Shown piece by piece: positions 46,291-59,005 of a stretch of 64,000 nt of DNA. The notes below the pieces were generated by a model that ran no database searches, was not told the DNA's origin, and was given only the letters and a program-made list of their open reading frames with translations. Both the position numbers and the translations under genes were made by a program. Where the stretch lies: NCBI RefSeq assembly GCF_037038585.1, contig NC_092520.1, forward strand, positions 3,238,501 through 3,302,500, given 5' to 3'. The DNA is from Patagioenas fasciata (taxonomy: Eukaryota > Chordata > Aves > Columbiformes > Columbidae). Within the stretch, counting starts at the first letter, position 1; each line of letters opens with the position of its first letter.

Positions 46291-48565
46291 AAAGCTTCAA
46301 CATGAGAAAAATATCTAATGTGTCATTCCCTCAGTGGTGTGGTGTTTGTTTGTTTGTTTGTCAAGCAAACAGATGCCATAAATATCTGTAAAGACCAACC
46401 CAAACCAGGGGTTTGGTTTGCTTGTAGTGGTGGCTGCAAATATTGTGTATTGGGGGTGAATGATGTATTCATCAATGGAAGATTAAAAAGGATGAGGAAG
46501 ATCTGAAAGCAATGAAGTGAGACCAGCAAGCCTGAACTTGAGGTATTTGTTGGGATATTTGCCAGGTACACTTGCCCTCTCTAATGGTCAGTGCTTGGGA
46601 GCCACCGCCTTGCTCCAGTTCCTGCTCATCAAACCAAGAACCTTCTTCTCATCCTCATTTCCTAGGCGGAAGCGCCATCTGCTGCAAGATCAACAATTCT
46701 CCACCCAAATAACTAATGGGAAAGGAGGTGTTTTCCATATCCTGGATGAAAGAGGGACATAGTAACACACAAGGCTCCTGACCAAGCCTGCTGCCTTGGC
46801 CAATAGACTGGGTAGGAGGCACCTCTGCAAAATAACTTTTGCTTGTAGGGAACATTTTGTTCTTCTACATCTTGGGGCATCCCCTTGGGCCAGGGATGCT
46901 CAGACCCTCTTTTCCAGTGCACACAGAGGTTCCAGCTCAACCCGTATACCTGGCATCTAGATTCATCCTTGTTTGTCTTAAATTGAGGGAAAAAAAGGAG
47001 AAGAGCGTTGAAATGAGCTCTGGAAAGGGGAAGGTGGTTCCCATTACACTCCTACAACTTCTTCAGTGGTACTGGGAAGGACCTGGACAAGGCTCACAGG
47101 ATTGTAGATTAATTCAGGCTCAATGACCCCTCTTAGCATCAACAAAGCTTGATGTACTCATGTCTGACATGCACTGACTCAGCCTGTTCTCATCTTCTTG
47201 AGGCCCAGTTTCTGCAGCTTGAACCTGGCCAGGCAAGTAATACCTGGGGCCACCTGGAAGTGGGGGATGTGATACACTCTTGCTTTAGGGTACAAAACAC
47301 AACAGGTTTGTCCAAGTAGCCATGGAAATCTTTTACTTTTGTAACATAAAATTGGATTTATTTATTTATTTAGTTTAAGTAAAAAAACTGTGTCATTGGC
47401 AATTGCCTGCCTGGCTTGGATGGGAGCATGCAAATGGCTTCCCAGGGATATGGGTGAAATCTGAATGTGTGACTCGAAGATTTGTCCCATCTCTGACTTG
47501 GAGGAGATCAGGACCTTAAGGAAACTGAGGCATGAAGCAACACATGAGAAAACATTACCTAATTCTCCAAACCCACCAAGAACACCAACACCCACTTTTC
47601 TCAGCATCTTAATTTGCCACATAGACGTGTGTGCACAGGGCAGGATGGCTGTAGGATCAAGCTCACCGTTACGAACACCCCATGCAAAGTCCAGAGAGGT
47701 TCCAAGGTGTGACCTTATGGGTTTAACCTCTGCTTGGCTCCCTCTGAGCCTCATTTCATCTCGTTTCCTGATCTGGAAAACCACCTTTGAATTTGAGGTT
47801 GCCATGAATGTAAAATCTTCCCTGGGCTCACCTATTACAGCCGTTCCTGCTGAAAATATAGTCCCTGATCATGTCTGAGTTTGTTTTTTTAACTGAACAA
47901 CCTTTTTTCTCCCCCCGCTTTCTTTCTAAATCATGTGCAATCATTTAGATTTTCCTCTTTGATTATGAATTTTCTGGGGTAGGAACCATTGCTTTTCATC
48001 ATCTATGGCAGGGGCTGTTACAGGACCACCTATCGCAACTGGACAGTAGCAGGACCTTTATCCATGTCCAGGTCTTTTAAATGCTCTGCTGATACATAAA
48101 ATAATCACCACAAAACCGCCATGGACTTTTCTGAAGCTGTGAGGGACAGGCAGACCCAGACCAGCCACAGCCTGCAGTTACACGTCCATCCACTTTTTTG
48201 GGTATTTCTTTTGTCGTGTTAGTTAAATCTGGTCTCTCTTAAGGACAGTTTGCTAAACTGAAGACCCACCCCAAGGCAGTTTCTTCAGCCTGCTTGCAAT
48301 CTTGCTCCTCACCAGTGGGTGTCATCTCAAAACCACCAGTGCCTGGACTTGGCATCTCTAACCAGGCTTTATTGTGGTTTCCAGTAGGATTTCCCCCAAA
48401 CTGGAAAGGGTGTTGTCCTCTCTTCCTGTTGCTATGTCCATCCCTACCATTGCATCTGCAGGTAGAGCTGCTGCAGTCTGGCTTGCAGAGCACAGAGGAT
48501 GGGGACAAGTCCTGGCTGAGCTGTAGCAGTCACTAACACCACTATAACCCACGAACGCACCAGTT
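46291..48565. other. Intergenic, nothing recognised
   Basis: Only short TTTG and TTTA simple repeats (46346-46362, 47355-47373). The minus frame 47362-47805 lacks any recognisable domain. Confidence 0.5.
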
Positions 48566-48836
48566 TGTGAGAGGATAAGGGTTAATGGTTTTAAATTAAA
48601 GGAACGGAGATTCAGGCTAGATATGAGGAAGAAATTGTTGTCCCTGAGGGTGGTGAGAGCCTGGCCCAGGTTACCTAGAGAGGTGGTGGATGAACCATCC
48701 CTGCAGACATCCCAGGCCAGACTGGACGGGACTCTGAGCAACCTGAGCTGGTGAAGATGTCCCTGCTCATGGCAGGGGTGGCACTGGGGGAGCTTTGATG
48801 GTCCCTTCCAACCCAGACTATTCTTTGATTCTATGA
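48566..48836 (+). mobile_element. CR1 3' fragment, plus
   Basis: GTGAGAGGATAAGGGTTAAT to CTATTCTTTGATTCTATGAA. Confidence 0.92.
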
Positions 48837-49957
48837 AACTCAGAGTAATGGCAGCTAAAACATGGGAGGGGCTGCCGTGGAAAAGAGAGTGTTTGAGGCA
48901 TTTGCATCCCAGATGAAGTTTGTTTTAAGTAAACCTAGGTCAGAGGTAACTTTACTAGTGTAGGTCCTGTGGAAGGGCCAAGACACTGGAGGTTGGTTTA
49001 AGCCAGATTACTGGTGCTTGAAAGAGGGTTCTGTGTTGATATTTCCTTTGCTTGCAGATCGAACATCGAACACGGGTCCAGGTTCTTTCCCAAAACTATC
49101 TCGAGTTCACCCCTGGTCACAACTATCTAAAGGTACATGGGGAAGCAGGGTGGCTTATATGCTCCTGGGAGAAGCACTGAGGCTCAGCATTCAGCTCCAC
49201 TACAAGCCATCCACCTCACCTGACCAAAGCCCTCAGCCTCGCTACGGATGGGATCTCACCTGCAAAATGGAGGCAACCACAGCAGCATGTAGGCACCCCA
49301 CAAAGGAGAGACCATCTGTTGCTCAGCAGTCTCAGGTTTGTTTGTGAGAGAGGTTTTGTGCTGATAAATCCCCTAAAGGTTGAGGTGAGACAAGTCCCAT
49401 GGCAGGGAGAGACAGGAAAGCATCTCAGGACAGTGCATCTCCATCTCAGTTTGTTTTCATCCGCATCTCTGTTTGTTTTCATCAACAACCCACTGACTCG
49501 GGAAGCAAAAGCCTCTAATAACATCCCACCATCACTTGCCATGGAAATGGCTGCACCAGGACTGTCAGCAGCAGGGTTAATTAGTACATGATGCCGTGAT
49601 GCTCATGCACAACTCTGGCTGACCAGGTTTGAAAATGAAAAGGAAGCCAAGTTCACTGGGCAACAAGGGCATTTACATCTGTTGGGCTGCTGTTTCTGAT
49701 AAGGGCCAGGCGGTTGGAAATCTCTAAACTCATATGTAATTCCTCCCTTTCTCCTTTTCCTGGAAAAAATAAAAAGGGTTGAGATCAGGACACAATAGAG
49801 CATCATTGCTCCTAATCACAAGGCCAGCCTTGAATCATTCTTGAAAATGGTCTCAGTGCTTTCCCATTCCTCAAGCAATCAAGCATCGCATCTGTGATGA
49901 GAGCTTTGTTTTGAACACTTCTTTGAATACCTTGCTTTCAAGGACATCTCAGAAGTG
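48837..49957. other. Intergenic, nothing recognised
   Basis: Short frames only; no family similarity or repeat. Confidence 0.5.
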
Positions 49958-50146
49958 CCCGTGGAGCACTGAAACAGGCACCCCAGAGAGGCAGTCACAG
50001 CCCCAAGCCTGTCAGTATTCAAGAAGTGTTTGGGCAATACTGCCAGACACATGGTATGAATTTTAGGGTTGCCCTATGCAGGGACAGGAGTTGGACTCAA
50101 TGATCCTTGTAGGTCCCTTCCAACTCATGATATTCTATGATTCTCT
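49958..50146 (+). mobile_element. CR1 3' end, plus, diverged
   Basis: GAAACAGGCACCCCAGAGAG, then GGACTCAATGATCCTTGTAG and TATTCTATGATTCTCTGA. Confidence 0.85.
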
Positions 50147-50457
50147 GACTCTAACTCAGGCAAATCTCTGGCTTGCAAAGACCCAGAGGTGCAAATCTTT
50201 GGTGCTAATCGACCTCCCCTTCCTACAAAAACTCAGTGGCCACCAAACCCACAGGTGCTTCAAGGGTAATACTCAAGTCCCTCCTCCAGTAACTAAGATG
50301 CCCTGTCAGTATGTGGTGGAGCTGGGAAGGAAAGCAAGCAAATACTGGTCCCTTGCAGCCAAGAGCTGACTTCAAAAACAAATAAAGGACTCAGATTTGC
50401 AGCAGGCTTTTTTACCAGTGTTGTTTTGTTTGTTTGTTTGTAGTGGAATTATAGATT

Positions 50458-50702
50458 TATAGAATCATAGAATCATTTTCGCTGGAAAAGCCCCTCAAGA
50501 TCATTGAGTCCAATCATTAACCCAACACTGGCATTACCCCATGTCCCTGAGAACCTCATCTCTGCATCTGTTCAACCCCCCAGGGATGGTGACTCCAGCA
50601 CTGCCCTGGGCAGCCTGTTCCAATGCCCCACAGCCCTTTCTGGGAAGAAATTGTTCCCAATATCCAATCTAAACCTCCCCTGGCACAACTTGAGGCCATG
50701 AG
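50458..50702 (-). mobile_element. CR1 3' fragment, minus
   Basis: TTATAGAATCATAGAATCAT to CACAACTTGAGGCCATGAGG. Confidence 0.92.
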
Positions 50703-50929
50703 GATGCCAAGAGGGTCATGTTGTGCTGTCTCAGCCTATCCTGTTCAGTGCTGTGCCAGCCTCGCTCTTTCCAGCCCCTAGAGCTGCCACCCTCACTAGA
50801 GACAGAGAGGATGGTTTTAGTGTCCTCAACAGCCTCCCCAAGCCATCAGGAAGGGAGGGAGTTGCTTCAGCCACATATAATTTCACCACGATGCAGCAGA
50901 GGCTCCTTCATTAGGCCTCTACATCAGTC

Positions 50930-51265
50930 ATTCTCACAATTACACCTCGACTGACTGACTCCTCTCTTCTCCTTCTTTTCAAAAGCACGTCATTAATGGG
51001 TGAGAGGCTGATTGCACTTCACGTTAATTCAGTCGACTGGGCCAGAGAGTAAAATGAACATTTTCCTGAGGTGGATTTGCTACCCCAAGAGACCCCTCTC
51101 CCCCCTCCTTCCCTCTTCTTGCCATCTGCTCATGATAAAATGCTCTCGGCTTCCCTCCTATCCACCAACACCCATCCATCTCCATCAGCACTGCGAGCCG
51201 TGCTGAGTGTGCTGCATAATAAGATATCTGCTCTCTAATTAGCCATGCGCATGCTGATTTCCTAA
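50930..51265. promoter_or_regulatory. Candidate conserved non-coding element
   Basis: High-complexity, repeat-free DNA with GTCATTAATGGG, CACGTTAATTCAG, ATAATAAGATATC and CTCTAATTAGCC; several TAAT/ATTA cores. Confidence 0.2.
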
Positions 51266-52294
51266 CCACAGAAAAAGGAGAAAATAGCAATTAAGGGCCG
51301 GAGGGTAGGGAGTGGGAAGATACCTTCACCTCAGATACCTGTTTGTACCAAGCAAGGATGCTACAGGGCAGAATGGAAATCAGAGGAAAAGTATTTGTTG
51401 TTTTTTTGTTGTTTTACATCTCTGAGTTTATAATTTTGCAGGGGGATGTGTTTGCATTGGACCTTTGGGCTCAAAAAGTGATTGCTGGTGCAAACAGAAG
51501 ACCCAAATTAGTGTTTGAACCTGCTCTGGTTGAAGTGGTGAGGGTAACGTGGGATTGCAGCACAAGCTGCATCCTCTGGGATGAGCAGTAAGAGAGGACT
51601 GAGTGCGTATGGGGATTTTGCATATAGGGCATGAATGGGTTGCTTATCTCCTTCCCCATTTTCAAGGTATTTCTTTGGATCTGAAGAAGAAACTGTGACC
51701 CTCGTCGCAACCTTTCTTCTGGGACTCAGTTACTCCAAAGAGAAGAAACTTACTTACACACCAATCACTTTTTTCTTCCCTTTCTTCCCCTTTTTTTTTC
51801 TTTTCTTTTGAGAAAAAACATAAAGGAAATACAATTTCTTGAGCAACAAAACCTCTTAACCCTTTCTGAATTAGGTGGGATATTTTTTTTCCTTGCAGAA
51901 AATGCTTGCTGTCTTCTAAACAGTCACAGTTAATTGTGTACCCACTACTGAGGTGTCACAGCACAATCTCACCCTCAAGCTAAAGCCATAATTTCATGGA
52001 TAATTTATGCCATATTCCCCATCTGGCCAAAAATGGTGATAGAGGACATCCAGCTTTCGGACTTTGGGTGCAAGATCAAAATCAGACATCCTCCTGTGAT
52101 GCAAAAAGCTTTTTTTTCTTGTTACACTTTTGAAGACCACTAATTGCCACTGGATTAATGTGGTCCAGGCAGGGTTTGGGTTGGATGGTGCTGCTCAACA
52201 TGCCACCATCCTGTCGTGCACGTCTCAGGAGAAGGTCACTTGGAGTCTGTGCGGTGACTTCATCTCACATGTAGGCTGGTTCAGATGTCCTCAC
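51266..52294. other. Intergenic, nothing recognised
   Basis: Contains a C/T-rich tract near 51770-51815 and no other feature. Confidence 0.5.
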
Positions 52295-52725
52295 CACAGA
52301 ATCCCAGAATCCCAGAATCACAGAATCCCAGAATGTCAGGGATTGGAAGGGACCTGGAAAGCTCATCCAGTGCAATCCCCCCATGGAGCAGGAACACCCA
52401 GCTGAGGTTCCACAGGAAGGTGTCCAGGCGGGTTTGAATGTCTGCAGAGAAGGAGACTCCACAACCTCCCTGGGCAGCCTGGGCCAGGCTCTGACACCCT
52501 CACCAGGAACAAGTTTCTTCTCACATTTAAGTGGAACCTCCTGTATTCCAGTTTGTACCCATTACCCCTTGTCCTGTCATTGTTTGTCACCGAGAAGAGC
52601 CTGGCTCCATCCTCGTGACATTCACCCTTTATATATTTGTAAACATTAATGAGGTCACCCCTCAGTCTCCTCCAAGCGAAAGAGACCCAGCTCCCTCAGC
52701 CCCACATTCCTTCTCATAACCTGGG
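52295..52725 (-). mobile_element. CR1 fragment, minus, with expanded tail
   Basis: The tail at 52295-52336 has four or five CAGAATCC/CAGAATCA units; the body continues to AGACCCAGCTCCCTCAGCCC. Confidence 0.92.
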
Positions 52726-53146
52726 TGAGCTTTTCTTTGTTTTCTCCTTTAATCAGCCTCTTCCTAGGGCATTGCCTCTTCAGCTGTCCAGATTATCACC
52801 TACTGCATGGTGTGTATGGTTTTTATCCCTTCATTTATACATTTGTTCTCTATTTCCTTCAAGGTCCCTACCTTCTCCTGTGTATGTATTTTTGTGGAGT
52901 GTTAAATATAAGATGAGGGAGAATATTATGGTGAGGGATGGTAGTTATGAGATGAGCTACATGTGAAGGACCATATGCATCCAGGTTATGGCTGAGAACA
53001 TCAACATGGCCTAGGGAAACTGGAAGCGTGTTTTGGGAATGGGCAGGGCGAGACAGAGAGATTAAAAGGCTCCTTCGTCATGAAAGGAGAGGGAAGAGCC
53101 CAAAGGGGAGGCTGGGGTAGGTGGCTCCCCATTCTGAGGCAGCAGG

Positions 53147-53452
53147 GAATCATAGAACAGAATCACAGAATGTCCTGAATTGAAAGGGACCCACAAGGAT
53201 CATTGAGTCCAACTCCTGTCCCTGCACAGGACAACCCCACAGCTCACACCGTGTGTCTGAGGACGTTGTCCAGTCTCTTCTTGAACACTGTCAGGCTTGG
53301 GGCCATGACACCTCCCTGGGGAGCCTGTTCCAGTGTCCAGCACCCTCTGGGTGAAGAACCTTTTCCTCATGTCCAACCTAAATCTCCCCTGGCACATGTT
53401 CCTGACATTCCCTCGGGTTCTGTTTTTGGTTGCCAGAGAGAAGAGGTCAGGG
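53147..53452 (-). mobile_element. CR1 3' fragment, minus
   Basis: GGAATCATAGAACAGAATCA, GTTGTCCAGTCTCTTCTTGA, ending in the CCAGAGAGAAGAGGTCAG block. Same subfamily as 10894. Confidence 0.92.
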
Positions 53453-54502
53453 CACTCCCATCCCTCAAAGCTCTAGGCTTTCTAGTTCAGCTCCCACACC
53501 TTCCCTGTGGCAGTGCCTGCAGAAATCAAGAGCACTGAGCAGAAACCAAACCAGCTTTCTGCTGTTTTCTCTATAGAGGAGGGAAAAGAAGTCTCATCCA
53601 GTTGCCAGGATGTCTAAGGATGCATAGGAGAACATGTTGCCTCTTCCTTGCATGATGGGCATGCGTACAATTTTGGGACCATCTCTATCTGGAGGCCAAC
53701 AGAGTTTTTTCAGTCACTAAATCCCTGCACTAAATTTTTTAAACATAACCTGAAGTTTGCACCGGTTCCTTGGATTCTACCACAGCACAAGCACAGGTAT
53801 CTCTGCTGTGAAAATTAGTTTAGAGAGCAAATAGGGAATGGGACATAGCTTCCAAAACTGATTTAGCCCCCAAGTTAGTAAATGTTTAATCCACATCCCA
53901 GGTACAAATTGCTCTCAGTCTCTGAGATGGGGCAGATAAACAGCTGGGCCAATGTAGTGATCTTGAATAAATCCAGGAATCCTGAAGCATCTATGGGGGT
54001 AATCACGCTGAGGAAGAGATGGTTGTGAGCAGCTGTTTGGTACCAGGGGTATGTCGAGGAATGACAGATGGGAAAACAGATTGCTGACAGCATGTTTTCA
54101 AAGCTGCTTGCTTTTACTTTGCCTATTACATTTTTTGTTGCTATTGTATTTATGCTGGAGAAGGCGAGGACCTCTCCTTGGATATGGGTTCATCCTTTGC
54201 TAGTGAATCAGAAGCTCTGGTTGCTTATTCCAGTGGTTGGTCTTGCTGTGGTAGAGGTGAAAATGCTGCTAAGAGCAACCTGGAGACTGATTTTCTGGGA
54301 ATGTTGGGCTTGGAGAGAGGTGAAGATAATGAGGGGAGACTAACTGCACAAGAGCGAGTCTGCTGCTGGCTGTCTGGCTCCTCCTGGGCAGGGAGTTACT
54401 GTGACCACCAGACCAACACCCTCTACAGTCTTGTTAGCATTTGGAAATGAATAAGATAGTCCATCTTCCAAAGCACTCGATTGTCCTCATGTGGACATAA
54501 GG
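53453..54502. other. Intergenic, nothing recognised
   Basis: Overlapping plus frames at 54068-54450 show no domain and are probably chance. Confidence 0.5.
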
Positions 54503-54797
54503 CATGGAAGGTGTTGATCTCTTCTCCCAAGAAACAAGAGACAGGATGAGAGGAACGGCCTCAAGTTGCACCAGAGAAAGCTTAGGTTGGATATTTGGAA
54601 CAATTTCTTCCCAGAAAGGGCTGTTGGGCATTGGAACAGGCTGCCCAGGGCAGTGGTGGAGTCACCGTCCCTGGGAGTGTTTAAAATACATGGAGATGAG
54701 GTTCTCAGGGACACGGTTTAGTGCAAGTGTTGGGTTAATGGTCGGACTCTATGGCCTTGAGGGTCCCTTCCAGCCAAAATGCTTCTATGATTCTATA
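54503..54797 (+). mobile_element. CR1 3' fragment, plus
   Basis: ATGGAAGGTGTTGATCTCTT to ATGCTTCTATGATTCTATAT. Confidence 0.92.
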
Positions 54798-56024
54798 TGC
54801 TTGGCAAAGTAATGCATGTTCCAACCTTGGCTTCTATAAATGTTGCTTTTTTCCCCCATTGTACAACAGCCCTAACATGCACTAAAACATATTGTACCAA
54901 ATGTTGTGCCTTGCTAATGGTTATCTTTGTAGTATAAAGCAAAGGATCAGCAGAGATTCATGATCCTAGGAAAGCAAACAATCATACCTGCAAGGCTTGG
55001 TAGGGAGCTCAACATAGAAGACAAGGATGGGGTATTTTTTTTTTAAGCAAAACTGCACTACATGAAAGTGAAGAGCTGCCACCTGGCAATGATATCCACT
55101 GGAAGAGAGCTTATAAACACTGAGGTCCAAGTGATTTCTTAAATCCTCTCAACCCTGTGTGTGAAAGAAGAGGGGTGCAAATCACCAGTTGTGTGAAACT
55201 CAGAGAAAGACAGGCCCATGCAAACTCACGGAGCTCGTAAGGAGCCATCAGTAGAGTTTATAAAAGTAGAGTTAATATTCTTTCCCTTTTGTGCTCTCGG
55301 TCACGGGAACAGACAGTGAAGATGAATTACTGACTGGAAGCTGATGACTGTCTAGGGATGAGGGATGTTAACTCGGTTACATTTAATTTGGGTAAATAGA
55401 GGGCAGTGACAGCCAGTATCAGACTCTGTCGGGGGTTCACCCCCACATACCTGTACCTACAGTCAGTGATTCTGCAGGGCTGATTTCCAGGGAAATAATT
55501 GTGATTTAAATTGACTGTATAGAAAGCTGTGGGAAAGAAGTGGCTCTGTGAGAAAAGTTGTGCAGAGAATGAAAGGATACTATTGCACAGCCAGGAAATA
55601 GGATCATTCTTTGTTAAAAAATATATAAAATGGAAAAAAAAAATGGGATGGATAAGTGCTGAGATAAATTGTAACTAAGGTACTATTGAAAAGTGGTGAA
55701 GGAAGATAAAAGTTTTTGTATGAAAACTAGGAAATGGAAAGGTCAGGGAAAAGATGATGAAAGCGTTTCATTTATGGAAAAAAAAGGCAACTTCTAGTGA
55801 AGCTTGAGATCCTTTGTACTATGACACTAATGATCAGCTGCAGGAGAGCCATGAAAATCAGCCCTCGTGCCAGCAGAACTGCATTGGTACCTGCTTGACT
55901 CACTCCGAGGCAATGGAGAAAATGGTCAGAAGGGCTGAAATCTCACCAAAAAAAAGTTTAAGTCTGCATCACCCTTATAGACATCATCTTAAGAGTGAAT
56001 GTATTGCTACACTCGGCTTATGTA
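54798..56024. other. Intergenic AT-rich DNA
   Basis: No CR1, gene or notable repeat recognised. Confidence 0.5.
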
Positions 56025-56595
56025 CCAGCACAGGTGTGGCCAGCAGGCCCAGGGCAGTGACCGTCCCTGTGCTGGGACCTGGGGAGGCCAAACCGTGAAT
56101 CCTGGAGGCAGTTTTGGGTCCCTCAAGACAAAAAAGGCCTTGAGGTGCTGGAGCGAGTTGAGAGAAGGGAAGGGAGCTGGTGAGGGGCTGGAGCACAAGT
56201 GTGATGGGAGCGGCTGAGGGACCTGGGGGGTTCAGCTGGAGAACAGGAGCTGAGGGGAGACCTTCTGATCTCTGAACTGCCTGAAAGGAGCTTGGAGCCA
56301 GGGGGGTCGGGCTCTGCTCCCCAGGAACAAGCGCCAGGAGCAGAGGAAACGGCCTCAAGTTGTGCCAGGGGAGGCTGAGGTTGGATGTGGGGAACAATTT
56401 CTTCCCCAAAGGGCTGTGGGGCATTGGAACAGGCTGCCCAGGGCAGTGCTGGAGTCACCATCCCTGGAGGGTTGAACAGACGAAGATGGGGTTCTCAGGC
56501 GACCGGGCAGTGCCAAGGGTGGGGGAATGGTTTGACTCGATGATCTTGAGGGTCTCTTCCAACTAAAATGATTCTACAATTCCATGATTCTATGT
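56025..56595 (+). mobile_element. CR1 fragment, plus
   Basis: Begins near CACAGGTGTGGCCAGCAGGC and ends ATTCTACAATTCCATGATTC. Closely similar to 23575-24044. Confidence 0.93.
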
Positions 56596-58684
56596 GTGAC
56601 CTGGGACTCAACTACTGGCCCCTTCCACTGCTTCTGGAGGGACAATTGGGAGTTGCAGAGCTCATGTTGGAGAATGCCTGAGTCTTTCATCAGGGTGGCT
56701 AAGTCAATTTTGTTCCCCAGAAACAACTGCACACATGTCCACCCTTGGGGAAGTGAATGTTATATGGAAGAGATGGACATGCTGATGAATTATGGAGGAC
56801 ACGTGTCCATCCCCTTGCTCACACACACATGCATGGTTTTCTCCCAACCTTGCAGTGCCTGGGTAGGGTATCTAGCTACACTTTGGTGTGGGGCAGAGAG
56901 TTTTACAGATCTGTTAAGGTTATTTGTTTAAACACCAGCTCCAATTATCACAAGGCAAGTTTAGATATGGCTGGACTAGATACCTCACCCAAGACATCCT
57001 CTATGGCCAGCTTCACTTTTAGCACTGTGAAGATGCTGAGCATTATAGATGTTTAGGGACCATATAATACAACAAGGCTTGAATATGAGCTACCGACTCC
57101 TGGGCCAAATTGAGCCCATTTTGCCAGCTGAGACATCCTGGGTGCCCAGCTGCAATAGCTGCAGCTTAAATTGCTAAAGCTAAATTGTCTGACAAGGGAT
57201 GGCAGGATTTATTAGAGGCCGGGGCTTTCTATTTACCTCCCTATACTCCCATCTCTGATGAAGCTGGGATGTTGCTGTAATGGGAATGAATTGTGACTTA
57301 GTTTTGCAGCCAGTCACGGGTTTAAGGATGAGAAAACATCTGGCCGTTCCCCATCTGACACGCATCTCCCTCCAGCCTCTGACAGATGCTCTGGTTTATA
57401 AATTCACTCGCTGCTGCTGACAAGACCCAACCCCGTCCAGAAAAGCCGTGACAAAGAAAGACAATTAGGCAGTTATGCCAGCACAAATGACCGAATACTT
57501 GAGCAGCTGAGACAATCTGAACAGATTTGTATTAGTGGATGGAGATGGAAAGGCCATATGGTCTACGATCAAAACAGAGGAGTTGTTATACGAATTTCCA
57601 CTCTGAATGTACAGGGTCACTCATGGCTGTGTCTGTAAAGAGAAAAATCTTGTAAATACAGGTTCTTTGGGGAAGTGCTCAGACAGCATAATACCATTTT
57701 TCTCTGTTTTTTTCTAGCTGCTGGGCATGTGTTGGCATTGCCTTTTCATTTGCTCCACAATCTGATGCGTACAAGATGCTGGATGCACAAGCTGGTCAGT
57801 ATCAGCTGCCACCAACCTGGGGTTGCCCAGAGGGTCAAGCTCAAATTTGGGCATCCCTGCTCCACTACCATGAGCAAATCCTGCAGTGTTTTGTCTCATA
57901 ATAAATATATTTCCTCTGGAAAGATCTGGCTGTAGATTCTTGGTTTTCACTAAGCCTCATTATGCTCCTGTCATGGTGTCAGGAGAAGCAATTAATACAC
58001 TGAATTTCATTCTTCTCCAAAGGGGAGGGGAAATCCTGGCTATAAAACAAAGGACCATTTCGGTCATTAAAGCTGCAAGTGATCAGCTAGCAAAAGGCCT
58101 CATGAAGACGTCAGCTGTGTTTAATAGCATTCGGACATGATTTATGGCTCTATTCTGAGACATCGTCAAAGAAATTACCCCCAGAAATCAGCATTTCTGA
58201 CCAGAAGTGGCTCAGGTGGTAAAGCACAGGCTCTGCTGCGCTGATCCAGTGTTGAACTGTGGTTCATGGACCACTAATGACCTATAAAGCCATGAGAGGG
58301 TGTTCCACAGAGCAGAAACCAAGTGTATTGTGCACTGATACTGCCCCATTGCTGAAGGTCTAGAGACATCGTCAAGGGCTGGTCCTGACTGCCATCAGTA
58401 CCTGCATGCTGATGTGCAATTGTACCAATTATCTTAGTGACTGATTTTTTTCTTAATAGTCAGCACTGTTAAGCTGTGCTTTTCTAAAGCAATAAACTTA
58501 TTTTTAGCAAGGAAAAATATTCTGATTATCCCTTCCCTATATACACACACACTCCTTCACTGATTGCCAAACAGCAGAGATGAAGTGTGGTGTATTCTGC
58601 AAATTGCTTGCATGCTCTTTAGGTCAGAAAGTGTCTGGGAAATCTCTAATGTCCTGCTTCTACATGACTTTCTGAATGAAGCAC
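56596..58684. other. Intergenic, candidate regulatory element only
   Basis: Apart from 57165-57500 nothing is distinguishable; the ACACACAC run near 58545 is short. Confidence 0.5.
57165..57500. promoter_or_regulatory. Candidate conserved non-coding element
   Basis: Repeat-free sequence with CTGGTTTATAAATTCACTCG and GACAATTAGGCAG, unlike the surrounding degraded DNA. Weak call. Confidence 0.15.
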
Positions 58685-58743
58685 CTTCTACCCCACCTGA
58701 GTGTAACGGGCAGGAGTTGAGAGAAGGATTAACAGGGGAGAGG
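58685..58743. repeat. 59-bp non-CR1 flank, copy 2
   Basis: It contains CACCTGAGTGTAACGGGCAG and GAGTTGAGAGAAGGATTAAC. Partner of 35952-36010. Confidence 0.85.
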
Positions 58744-59005
58744 TCATAGAATCACAGAATCATTTTGGTTGGAAAAGATCCTCAAGATCATCAAGTCCAA
58801 CCGTTAAGCCCACCCCTGGCACCACCCTGTGTTCCTGAGAACCTCATGTCCGTCTGTCCAACCCTCCAGGGATGGTGACTCCAGCACTGCCCTGGGCAGC
58901 CTGTTCCAATGCCCCACAGCCCTTTGAGGAAGAAATTGTTCCCCACATCCAACCTCAGCCTCCCCTGGCACAACTTGAGGCCGTTTCCTCTCATCCTGTC
59001 ATGAA
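58744..59005 (-). mobile_element. CR1 3' fragment, minus, with shared 3' flank
   Basis: GTCATAGAATCACAGAATCA to GAGGCCGTTTCCTCTCATCC. Its 3' flank is the 59-bp sequence shared with 35952-36010. Confidence 0.93.

Noticed and set aside
45939..46318. Long open frames on both strands rich in KGREG or PFPSL repeats
   Set aside because: They are translations of the CCCTT and CTT microsatellite, which stays open in all frames for lack of stop codons.
47362..47805. 147-residue minus frame
   Set aside because: No recognisable motif; composition is like the flanking non-coding DNA.
54068..54450. Two overlapping plus frames, one hydrophobic
   Set aside because: No splice context, domain or codon bias; overlapping frames of this size are expected by chance.
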